Below, one piece after another: positions 27,626-35,252 of a stretch of 64,000 nucleotides of DNA. The notes under the pieces were generated by a model. It had not been told where the DNA came from, searched no databases, and saw only the letters and a list, made by a program, of their open reading frames with translations. The translations under genes were made by a program, and so were the position numbers. Within the stretch, counting starts at the first letter, position 1. Every line of letters starts with the position of its first letter. Origin of the DNA: Vibrio amylolyticus (GTDB lineage Bacteria; Pseudomonadota; Gammaproteobacteria; Enterobacterales; Vibrionaceae). The DNA lies in NCBI RefSeq assembly GCF_023145695.1, contig NZ_JAJHVV010000001.1, forward strand, positions 62,001 through 126,000. Reading direction: 5' to 3'.

Positions 27626-28438
27626 TTAATCAAAATAACTCGTTTTTATGGTGTCTTCGCCAAAAATTCCGTTATTAATTGGATATTGTTCGCCTAGCTG
27701 TGGGACTGGATTAGAAAATGAAGGATTAATAATCTTCCCATTAGCTAAGATGGCGGTTGGCGTTCCAGCACCTATACCCATTGTTTGCGCTAGAAAAGAA
27801 ACAGATTGACGCATATAAGATTTTGACCACTGGCACTGGCCATTATTTTCCGGGATAACTCTCGTCTCCCAATATTTCTTCCAAGCCTGCGCTCTATTTT
27901 TACTGCACATTACTTTCTTCACAATGTTCCAATTATTACTATCCAAGGAGTAAGGCAGTATATAGACTGTCGCGTTAAAATCAGCCGCACGTTCTGCCAA
28001 TGCCTTTTCCTGTTTATAACAAGCTGGGCAATCAACAGCGCTGTATAAATACATTTTTTCTTTACCCTCTCCTAATTTGACCGTAATTAAGTCTTCTTTC
28101 TTTATTTTGAAAAATATTTCATTCCTTAAGGCCGACATCTTCTCTCTATCAAAGGTTATTTGATTCACTGGATTACCCTTCGCGTCAAACTCTAGTGAAC
28201 TCACCAGTTTCGGGTTCCATAGTATGGTCGAGCCATCTTTTGCCATAACAGAAATATTTTTGTCGTTGTTAACCTGAAACGCATACAAACCAGGAACCAA
28301 TGTGGCACCAAAGCCAGTTATCTTTCCATCAAAAAATGTTTGGTATTGCGCAATAGCATATTTCTCATCTTCACTTAGGCCTGCGCTAACCAATGGCGAA
28401 AACAAGAATAAAGCCAGTAAGTACACCCATTTGTTCAT
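27626..28438 (-). CDS. DsbC/DsbG-like periplasmic thiol-disulfide protein
   Basis: It has a signal peptide (residues 1-19), a small N-terminal part, then a thioredoxin-like domain with C137-P-A-C140 (VDCPACYK) and a cis-Pro in GAGTPTA near residue 226. CPAC and the overall length (270) resemble DsbC/DsbG isomerases rather than DsbA. Two extra Cys (MCSKN and GQCQW) may form a structural disulfide. It probably shuffles or reduces disulfides in exported proteins; the Cys-bearing exported protein of the same block is a plausible client. It is the outermost gene of the inserted block. Confidence 0.75.
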   Translation of the reverse strand: MNKWVYLLALFLFSPLVSAGLSEDEKYAIAQYQTFFDGKITGFGATLVPGLYAFQVNNDKNISVMAKDGSTILWNPKLVSSLEFDAKGNPVNQITFDREKMSALRNEIFFKIKKEDLITVKLGEGKEKMYLYSAVDCPACYKQEKALAERAADFNATVYILPYSLDSNNWNIVKKVMCSKNRAQAWKKYWETRVIPENNGQCQWSKSYMRQSVSFLAQTMGIGAGTPTAILANGKIINPSFSNPVPQLGEQYPINNGIFGEDTIKTSYFD

Positions 28439-28494
28439 AATTCATCTCTGTCGCTCTTTGATTTTAAGAGAGCCATAAATAGTTGCAGTTCTAA

Positions 28495-28532
28495 GCCTTA
28501 GTTCTATAAATCATTTAATATAGAACTAAGGC
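28495..28532. repeat. Perfect 14-bp inverted repeat
   Basis: Arms GCCTTAGTTCTATA and TATAGAACTAAGGC enclose a 10-nt loop, 57-94 bp upstream of the DsbC-like gene. There is no T run on either side, so it does not look like a plain terminator. It may be an operator, an RNA leader hairpin or an element end. Confidence 0.85.
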
Positions 28533-28578
28533 AGGAGTTTGAATAATCCACTGAGGATGTATCTAATACCGTTACACC

Positions 28579-28650
28579 AATGTATTAAGCCATCTATTAA
28601 TCAATGTATTAAACCATGTGTTAAGCGGTGTATTAAGCGGTGTATTAAGC
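28579..28650. repeat. Six tandem copies of a 12-bp unit
   Basis: The consensus is about (A/G)(A/G)TGTATTAAGC. The last two copies are identical; the earlier ones differ at one to four positions. It lies between the lipoprotein and DsbC-like genes inside the inserted block. A forward frame through it would encode a QCIK-type repeat, but that frame overlaps a real gene and lacks a ribosome site. Confidence 0.85.
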
Positions 28651-28709
28651 AATACACTCTCAATACTACCCGCGAACTAACTATGACTATTTTGGCATTA
28701 ATTAAACAT

Positions 28710-30041
28710 TTACTTTGTCCATTCCCAATAGATGGCTTCAGCAAGTGCTTTGTGTTCAGTCATAAAATACGGAACGCTTAAAGTGCCCTCTCTCCCTGCA
28801 TTGAAAATAATGAAATCGTCACTCGTTATCGTTGTTCTAGAGATCGTCCAGTCATTGCCGTCTAGTGCAGATTGAACAACTAAGTCATTATCTTGAATAC
28901 TCCAATTTAGTGTTCTCGTTAATCCGTCCTCGGTTAGGTCTACTGTATTTCCTTGCGCCGAAAAGCTTAATTCAACGTAGGAAGGTCGTACTACCGCTAC
29001 AGATGAATCATCCCAAAAGTGGTAAAAAGTTTTTCCTCGATAGTCCGCCTCGACCACATCTTGATACGTATTCGCGTAGGCATTCTTTACGTCTTTCTTG
29101 GTCATAAAGCCTAGTTCACCGTAACCTGCCACTAGGATGGTAATATCATCACTGATATAGATGACCTCATCCATGCTGTCTGAACCAGATTTAAAGCCCT
29201 TGGCATAATATTTAACTGAGGCCGTTCTCGGCGCGTTGTTACCGACAGTGAACGTCTGTGTCGTCTCATAGAAATCGACGGCTATTATCCCCTCATCAAT
29301 AAATTGATATTTATTGGTGTGTACGTAATAAAATGTCTCATCCAAGAAGTGTTCTTTTAACGTTTTAGGCATCGCAACGGTAGAAATTATGCCGCCGCTC
29401 CCCACTGTATAGAGCAGCTTGTTCAAGTCCTTTCCAGCGTTCAGATCACTGTCAATTTCATTCTTGATACTTTGTGCGATGGTAATCAGTTCAGAAGAAG
29501 AGTTGTCTCCAATTACCTGCGTCAATGCTCTCGCCAACGCATGGACTTGAGCCGCAGAATCAGCAGACTCTGAATCGCTCTTTTGCTCTACATAATCACC
29601 ACTAATCACACTGCTAGGCAAATTAACCTGAGTGGCAAGTGCGTCTAGAGAGAGGTTTTCATTGTGTGCAATAGTTGAAAATGGAGAAATAATGTCAACA
29701 CCTGGCTTCGCTATAAACTCAAAGTCTTCAATAAGCCTTCCGCCTTTATCAGAATCATAAGTTTGGCCAGCAATTGCCTTAATGATGACCGTGTAGTTTT
29801 TGTCCGATTCTTGTAATGTAAACTCACCGTTGTCATCCGTTTTGTTTGTTAACAACTCAGTACTATCGGGAACACCATTACTGTTTCTATCTACATAAAC
29901 ATCGGCATCAATCAAGTAACCGTCAATCGCTTTATAAGTGCTTACCTGAGACTGAGTGTTTACTTCTGAGTTATCGTCGTCGCTACAACCCCCAAGCACT
30001 AGTACCGCTGACATTGCCAAAAATGCTTTTGTTCGTTTCAT
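28710..30041 (-). CDS. Exported lipoprotein, unknown function
   Basis: The lipobox LGGC places the lipidated Cys at residue 19 from the ATG at 30041. This ATG is chosen because AGGA lies 9 nt upstream; the ATG at 30050 abuts that site. After an Asp-rich linker, residues about 38-85 form a carboxypeptidase-regulatory-like beta domain (AIDGYLIDADVYVDRNSNG). The remaining 350 residues are not recognised. It is divergent from the kinase operon across about 140 bp and may share its control. It is probably attached to the outer membrane. Confidence 0.75.
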   Translation of the reverse strand: MKRTKAFLAMSAVLVLGGCSDDDNSEVNTQSQVSTYKAIDGYLIDADVYVDRNSNGVPDSTELLTNKTDDNGEFTLQESDKNYTVIIKAIAGQTYDSDKGGRLIEDFEFIAKPGVDIISPFSTIAHNENLSLDALATQVNLPSSVISGDYVEQKSDSESADSAAQVHALARALTQVIGDNSSSELITIAQSIKNEIDSDLNAGKDLNKLLYTVGSGGIISTVAMPKTLKEHFLDETFYYVHTNKYQFIDEGIIAVDFYETTQTFTVGNNAPRTASVKYYAKGFKSGSDSMDEVIYISDDITILVAGYGELGFMTKKDVKNAYANTYQDVVEADYRGKTFYHFWDDSSVAVVRPSYVELSFSAQGNTVDLTEDGLTRTLNWSIQDNDLVVQSALDGNDWTISRTTITSDDFIIFNAGREGTLSVPYFMTEHKALAEAIYWEWTK

Positions 30042-30180
30042 TATTTCCATTCCTATAACGGTTCCTCTCTCCTTGATTTAGCGAGAGAATTTTGTAAAAT
30101 CACCGCCACAATATGGATCGACACAATTTCATTCAAGGGACGAATAATTCAATGAAACCCGTAAATATAATTCGAAGTTT

Positions 30181-31503
30181 ATGAAAAAATATGGGACTGC
30201 TCACAAGAACAGTACGCAACTGTTCTACGACTATTTGGATGTTCAGAATAAAGAAGCTTGGTTAAATGACCTAAAAGAATCCAACCTAATTGAATACAAC
30301 AATATTCAACCTTTGATTACAGCCCACGAGAAAAACGATTTAGCGTTCACATCGATAGTTGATCAACATTTAACTCGGTATATCGACTCAGTTCCCGACT
30401 TCAAAGGCCATACCGTCGATAAATTTAAGGTTGGAGAGAAAATAGGTGAAGGTGGCATGAGTGTGGTTTACCGTGCCGAACGAGAGAACAAAACATTTGA
30501 ACAATCTGTCGCTATAAAATTTTTTCGCCAATCGTTACATCGACTCCTTGATAACTCCACGATGTTTAATGAGGCTCAAATGCTCGCCCGCCTCAATCAC
30601 CCTCATATTGTAAAGGTATTTGACGGTGGGAATTATCAAGGCATTAACTACTTAGTCATGGAGCAAGTGCGCGGTCGAAACTTGAATGAATTTTTAACAG
30701 AGATCACCTACGATGAAAAACAGTGTTTAACTCTGTTTCTAAAGATTTGTTCCGCAGTAGCTCATGCTCATCAGCACCAAACCGTGCATGCTGACTTGAA
30801 ACCTGAAAACATTTTAGTCGAGAAAGATGGTACGCCTAAGATCATTGACTTCAACATGCTGCAAAGAGTGCAGCAAAATACTGAAGAGTCAGTAATACTT
30901 GCCGTAAGCCCTGTCTACGCTTCACCAGAACAAATTGAGGGTAAATATCTCACAAATACCAGTGATATCTATGCATTGGGTAAGATACTTAATAAGCTAC
31001 TGAGCCGCTTTGTGAATCAAGATCTACAGCTCATTATCAACAAAGCCACGCAGAATGAGCCCACCGAGCGCTATCAGTTTGTCGAATTACTCGCCAATGA
31101 TATCCGCTGCTATTCAGATCATTTTCCAACGTCTCTAAACCGATCATCGACTCAGCAGTGTTTATTATTCTTTAAACGCCGTCCACTGTTATCTTCTTTA
31201 TCACTGTTTACCTTATTTTCAACGATTTCCCTATTTACGCTGCTCGCCATTTCAAATCAGAAACTAGAGAGCGAGAAAGAAACCGTTGAAAAGATATTAC
31301 TCGAGCTAACGTCCATCTTCCATTATGAAAGCAGTAACCCAATCGTGACAAAAAATATTATTGAAGTAGCAAAAAAACGCTTGTTATCAAACGCCTCACT
31401 ACCTGAAGATATTCGCCACAAACTTCTTTTTAGTGACTTCGTCGAACCCGAAAAAAAACCTCTCTCTCTTCTTGATTGTTCACTCCAAGATTCATGTAAA
31501 TAG
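30181..31503 (+). CDS. Membrane-anchored Ser/Thr protein kinase (PknT-like)
   Basis: Residues about 80-300 are a Hanks-type kinase: glycine loop GEGGMS (89-94), catalytic K113, E in NEAQML, H203-A-D205 with K207 and N210, D223-F-N225, and APE as SPE near 249. HAD makes it a non-RD kinase, and DFN replaces DFG. One membrane helix (about 332-356) and a periplasmic tail of about 85 residues follow. An 80-residue N-terminal helical region precedes the kinase. It starts an operon with an exported protein and an ECF sigma factor, the likely substrate. No ribosome site is clear; a 10-codon leader frame (30152-30184) overlaps its start. Confidence 0.9.
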   Translation: MKKYGTAHKNSTQLFYDYLDVQNKEAWLNDLKESNLIEYNNIQPLITAHEKNDLAFTSIVDQHLTRYIDSVPDFKGHTVDKFKVGEKIGEGGMSVVYRAERENKTFEQSVAIKFFRQSLHRLLDNSTMFNEAQMLARLNHPHIVKVFDGGNYQGINYLVMEQVRGRNLNEFLTEITYDEKQCLTLFLKICSAVAHAHQHQTVHADLKPENILVEKDGTPKIIDFNMLQRVQQNTEESVILAVSPVYASPEQIEGKYLTNTSDIYALGKILNKLLSRFVNQDLQLIINKATQNEPTERYQFVELLANDIRCYSDHFPTSLNRSSTQQCLLFFKRRPLLSSLSLFTLFSTISLFTLLAISNQKLESEKETVEKILLELTSIFHYESSNPIVTKNIIEVAKKRLLSNASLPEDIRHKLLFSDFVEPEKKPLSLLDCSLQDSCK

Positions 31504-31520
31504 TATAGGTTTTCCTAAAA

Positions 31521-32954
31521 ATGAAAAAAATATCACTCGTGCTCAGCACTACACTACTGTTCGCCACTAACGTCATCGCATCACAAAGTGTCGGCTATTT
31601 TGTTGATGCTCCAATTACTGGCATCCAATATATAACAAGCTCAGGGGTAGAAGGTGAAACCAACAAAGGAGCATACACATACAATCCTGGAGATTCAGTA
31701 GACTTCTTTTTAGGCACGGGATCGCATGCTTTCCATCTTGCTGCTGTTTCTGCTGAAGAGTGGGTTTCTCCAAATTCTATGACCGTGAAGCCAACGCTTA
31801 CAATCAATATGACTCGGCTGCTCCTCGCGATGAGTGAATTCGATCCTGAGGAAAATGAACTTATTGTTGACGAAAACAAGCTCAACCAAACACAGGTTCA
31901 AGGTTTTCTAAGTGGGCTTAATCTGTTTGAATTAGACGCTGTCGCTAAACATTACAGTATTGAACTTCCGACGGTTGGTGAAGCCGCTTTACACCTGCAA
32001 TCTAGCTATGAATACATTAAAAATACGTTTGACTCTAAAGACATTGTTTATTCACCAAAAGATAAAGAGTTACGAGATATTTTGATTAAAACCAGAGACT
32101 CTAACAATACACTTTGCTTTTATGATCTATCAAAAACAAGTAATCCTGATTACATTGGCCCGTTAGGGAAAACCACGTATAAAATCACCAACAAAGGCAT
32201 ATACGAATACCCTGATTACGGTGATAGATACGGCAGTTCCGACAAGAACGTCTCCAGCTGTAATATCGATATAAGAGCTCGTAGAGAAACCGAGGAATTC
32301 CATTCTGTTTCTGATTTTAGCGGTTGGTCGGGATTGTTTGCTTGCGCAATTAAAGGGTGTAGCCGCACAGATCTTAGCGGTTATGTTGTAGAAGATTACG
32401 ACTCAGGATCCAGCTATAAATACCGAGCTAATGCCATTTCATTTAATCCAACGACGCAGATCTTACTGAATAAAAAACAAGGCTTAGGTGAGCATAAGAA
32501 AATAATCGGTGCCAATAACGAAGAGATAATTTGGTTCACCTTTGCAACGGATGCGGTATCACCACTGTCGTTTGATGGACAATGGCAAGAGAAAAAGATA
32601 CATAAAAACATCGTCCAGTATCGCTGCTTAAAAATTAAAAGTAATGAAGTATGGGCCACAGATTTTAAAGACAAGCGCTGTAGTAAATGGAATGTGTCTA
32701 GCTATAACAATGTAAGTGATCAATTTAAAGATATGTGGTGGCTTAACAAGCTCAACGAACCGCTCTATTTTTACCATCTAAACATGCCCGTCATGTGGCA
32801 AGACGGACAAGGCTCACAACACTATACAACATGGGAATATCTCCCTATTAGCAAGAAACTCGACGACGGAATAGTTTACCGCTATCAGCAAACGCTAGAC
32901 ATGCAGACTCAATCACTACTGACTTCACACATTTCTGAATTAACTAAGCTGTGA
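31521..32954 (+). CDS. Exported protein encoded between kinase and sigma factor, unknown function
   Basis: It has a signal peptide (residues 1-20, ending VIAS). Residues about 23-65 hold a motif DAPITGIQY...GAYTYNPGD that recurs in Vibrio and Shewanella surface lipoproteins as a regulatory-like beta domain. The rest has at least six Cys, consistent with periplasmic folding. It begins 17 bp after the kinase and ends 7 bp before the sigma gene. From position alone it could be the signal receptor or co-regulator of the kinase tail; no function is known to me. Confidence 0.75.
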   Translation: MKKISLVLSTTLLFATNVIASQSVGYFVDAPITGIQYITSSGVEGETNKGAYTYNPGDSVDFFLGTGSHAFHLAAVSAEEWVSPNSMTVKPTLTINMTRLLLAMSEFDPEENELIVDENKLNQTQVQGFLSGLNLFELDAVAKHYSIELPTVGEAALHLQSSYEYIKNTFDSKDIVYSPKDKELRDILIKTRDSNNTLCFYDLSKTSNPDYIGPLGKTTYKITNKGIYEYPDYGDRYGSSDKNVSSCNIDIRARRETEEFHSVSDFSGWSGLFACAIKGCSRTDLSGYVVEDYDSGSSYKYRANAISFNPTTQILLNKKQGLGEHKKIIGANNEEIIWFTFATDAVSPLSFDGQWQEKKIHKNIVQYRCLKIKSNEVWATDFKDKRCSKWNVSSYNNVSDQFKDMWWLNKLNEPLYFYHLNMPVMWQDGQGSQHYTTWEYLPISKKLDDGIVYRYQQTLDMQTQSLLTSHISELTKL

Positions 32955-32961
32955 GGAAGAG

Positions 32962-33519
32962 ATGGAACTCACTGACCTAATTCTAAGGTGGCAAGCAGGC
33001 GATAAAGAGGTTGAACAGAGGCTTTACCTTTTTGCTTACGAACACTTGAAAACAATTGCTCAGAAAGAAAGAGCGAGAAACTCCCTTAAATTTGGAGAAC
33101 AAAATCAAGTATTTAATGAATTCTCGAATAACACCACAGCATTGATAAATGAAGCTTATATCAGAATCAGTCAATCAACAGATTCTGATATTAAAAACAG
33201 AAAACAGTTCTATTTGTTGGTGAGCAAGGTTATTCGCCAAATCTTAGTGGATCAATATCGCTACTTTGGTGCCCTCAAGCGTCAAAGTAGCGACGATACC
33301 GGTGAAGTTAACGACATTGACAATATCTTAGAGCTCAATCAAGTTGTTGATTCATTCAGTAAGAAATACCCCGCTCAAGGAGAGGTTATTAAACTGAAGT
33401 ATTTTCTAGGTTTAAGTGTTAGTGAAATCAGTGAACTTCTATTAAGTAGCGTAAGTAAAATTGAAAAAGACATAAGCTTTTCAAAAAGCTGGATTCGGAT
33501 CCAGTATCAGAGACACTGA
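32962..33519 (+). CDS. ECF sigma factor of the kinase-linked type (TIGR02999/ECF43-like)
   Basis: The 185 residues hold sigma region 2 (about 1-95) and region 4 (about 120-180). FYLLVSKVIRQILVDQYR is typical of the TIGR02999 family. The usual acidic DAED-like motif of region 2.2 reads N57-T-T-A60 (NTTALINEAYIR), leaving T58/T59 as candidate phosphosites. In V. parahaemolyticus, EcfP of this class is activated by PknT phosphorylation. No anti-sigma gene is present, but a kinase is two genes upstream. GAGGAAG lies just before the ATG. Its stop is 8 bp from the junction of the inserted block. Confidence 0.9.
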   Translation: MELTDLILRWQAGDKEVEQRLYLFAYEHLKTIAQKERARNSLKFGEQNQVFNEFSNNTTALINEAYIRISQSTDSDIKNRKQFYLLVSKVIRQILVDQYRYFGALKRQSSDDTGEVNDIDNILELNQVVDSFSKKYPAQGEVIKLKYFLGLSVSEISELLLSSVSKIEKDISFSKSWIRIQYQRH

Positions 33520-33527
33520 CTAGTGTT

Positions 33528-33794
33528 CACTGGACCGATGGCGCATTTGGATATTTTCCAAGCTACACGTTAGGGGCTATGTACGCCGCTCAGTTTATGA
33601 CGTCAATGGAGCAGACCGTGGATGTTGATGGTGCGATTCAAAGCGGTGATTTATCGCCGATCTTTACATGGCTATCAGATAATATTTGGAGTAAAGGTAG
33701 CTTAATGAACACAGATGAGCTGGTGAAATCTGCAACGGGTGAAACACTGAACGCAAAACACTTCCAAAATCATTTAAGAAGTCGTTACTTATAA
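33528..33794 (+). pseudogene. Displaced 3' end of the M32 carboxypeptidase gene
   Basis: It is open in frame with the carboxypeptidase homology for 88 codons, from HWTDGAFGYF to RYL and stop. Over the last 71 residues I count 56 identities to the intact gene at 26019-27500. It lacks the zinc site and cannot be active. A strong terminator directly follows, as expected for the original gene end. Confidence 0.92.
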
Positions 33795-33796
33795 CA

Positions 33797-33828
33797 CAAA
33801 AAGGAGCAGCGACAATGCTGCTCCTTTT
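33797..33828. terminator. Intrinsic, likely bidirectional terminator
   Basis: Arms AAAAAGGAGCAGC and GCTGCTCCTTTTT pair perfectly around a 6-nt loop, immediately after the displaced carboxypeptidase 3' end and before the convergent methyltransferase. Confidence 0.9.
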
Positions 33829-33859
33829 TACTAGGCAGAGCATCGCCTCATACCTATCT

Positions 33860-34558
33860 TCAGATTCTTTCGCAGCGAACAAAGAGAAAGTTCGGGTTGT
33901 TCTTAAGGCGAATATAAGTCGACTCACAAATGTCTTTCGCTTTTTCGTCGACATCACCTTCGCTCAGTTTTGACACCACTAAGCCTGAAGCCGTTACCGC
34001 ATTGATTATTTCAGATAACGAGCGACGATAAAAACGCACAGAAACGGGAGTGCCAATGGTATCCCACTCCTCTTGGACGGTTTCTCGTTCAAAATAGTTA
34101 CCGCTGGTTGTGCATTCAAAATCAGCAAAAGGGTGATGTGTTGAAAACACCATATACCCACCCTTTTTCAAAACCCGTTGAACATCGTTGAAGACTGGCT
34201 TTAAGTCCTCGACGTAGTGCAGGACCAAAGGGCAAATAATGATATCCGCGCTGTTGTCTTGTTCAGCAGGTAAACCTAAAGAGACATCTTGAGCGTAGGA
34301 TTTCACAGCACTACCAAACTCACGGTTCACTATATCAACCATCTCAGAGGAGAGATCGACACAGGTTAACTGTTTAACTGAATGCTCAATAAACCATTTC
34401 GCATAAATGCCAGTACCACACCCCATATCGACGACATTTTTATCGGTCACGTCATCAAGTAAAGCGAGCGTTGAAGGTCTCTCTAGGCACGCGTTATAAA
34501 TATTATCTTTCACAACCTTTGCATATTTATCCGCATGCTTTATGTACATCTCTGACAT
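33860..34558 (-). CDS. Class I SAM-dependent methyltransferase
   Basis: SAM-binding motif I (VVDMGCGTGIYAKWF) lies near residue 42 and the acidic end of strand 2 (TCVDLSSEM) near residue 68. The UbiE/Methyltransf_11-like fold is complete in 232 residues. The acceptor is unknown. The gene is convergent with the displaced carboxypeptidase end. A LysE remnant lies just upstream. Confidence 0.85.
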   Translation of the reverse strand: MSEMYIKHADKYAKVVKDNIYNACLERPSTLALLDDVTDKNVVDMGCGTGIYAKWFIEHSVKQLTCVDLSSEMVDIVNREFGSAVKSYAQDVSLGLPAEQDNSADIIICPLVLHYVEDLKPVFNDVQRVLKKGGYMVFSTHHPFADFECTTSGNYFERETVQEEWDTIGTPVSVRFYRRSLSEIINAVTASGLVVSKLSEGDVDEKAKDICESTYIRLKNNPNFLFVRCERI

Positions 34559-34589
34559 GTTAAGCCCACTAATCTAAAGTAAACCGCAA

Positions 34590-34811
34590 TCATAACACTG
34601 AAAGAAAACAAATAGCCCCCTCTAAGCTCATTTGCGACTCTCGACTCAATGCGATTTTACCCGCTAAACTGACCAACAGTAGCGCCGATAAGCCTTCAAT
34701 CGCTCGAGTGTATCTACTCATTCTTGGATTACTAAACAGCCAACCACCAGCGATAGCGTAAATGAAGTTACATAGGGTCGCTAATCCACTAAACAAGATT
34801 TCTAATATCAA
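34590..34811 (-). pseudogene. C-terminal remnant of a LysE/RhtB exporter
   Basis: The 73-residue frame has two hydrophobic helices and the stretch NPRMSRYTRAIEGLSALLL, which matches the last loop and last helix of LysE-family exporters. The first two-thirds, including the TPG signature, is absent. The sequence upstream runs directly into the next gene region. It is not expected to be functional. Confidence 0.6.
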
Positions 34812-34894
34812 TAGTTACACTGCAATCAACTAAGTAAAATCGAACGTTTTGCCTATACTTTAATAACGTCAGTGCTTAAAAATCGGTTATTTCA

Positions 34895-35206
34895 ATGTCA
34901 GATCAAAATGTTGGGCAAATACTCCAAGCATTTAATAGCATCGAGTCCAAGCTTCAAGAGCAAAATGGGATGATTCGCGAGTTAACGGCTAAAGTAGGCT
35001 TGCTGGAAAATCAGAATAAAAAGCTTGAACAAATGATGCTTAAAATGAAACCAGCTCAAAACTCATCAACAGACCAATTAGGAAATAATGGTGAGTTTCA
35101 AGACAAGGTAACGCAAAGCTTAAAATCTATCGAAGACAAATCTAAAAAAGCCATTGAGCTGATTAAGGTAAACGGTAGTGGCGTTAAAAAGCGCGCATGG
35201 CCTTAG
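34895..35206 (+). CDS. Small coiled-coil protein, unknown function
   Basis: The 103 residues are charged and contain a predicted coiled coil (about 8-50, heptads around ESKLQEQNGMIREL) and a second helix (about 65-90). No signal peptide, membrane segment or Cys is present, and the ribosome site is weak. I do not recognise a family. Confidence 0.6.
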   Translation: MSDQNVGQILQAFNSIESKLQEQNGMIRELTAKVGLLENQNKKLEQMMLKMKPAQNSSTDQLGNNGEFQDKVTQSLKSIEDKSKKAIELIKVNGSGVKKRAWP

Positions 35207-35252
35207 CTTTCTAGACAGCTGTATTTTGATTGCTATTAGATAGATCCCATAA

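Larger units (their letters stand above)
27234..33794. mobile_element. Inserted gene block flanked by duplicated carboxypeptidase 3' ends
   Basis: Bases 27234-27500 are repeated in the same orientation at 33528-33794, offset by 6294 bp. The first 80 bases agree at 78 positions; after that identity drops sharply. Between the copies lie five genes unrelated to the flanks. This is the footprint of an insertion that replaced the target gene's 3' end and pushed the old one downstream. No integrase, transposase or inverted terminal repeats are visible, so the mechanism is open. Confidence 0.7.

Noticed and set aside
28539..28781. Forward frame encoding a QCIK-type repeat peptide
   Set aside because: It overlaps the end of the lipoprotein gene on the other strand, has no ribosome site, and its repeats come from the 12-bp tandem DNA repeat.
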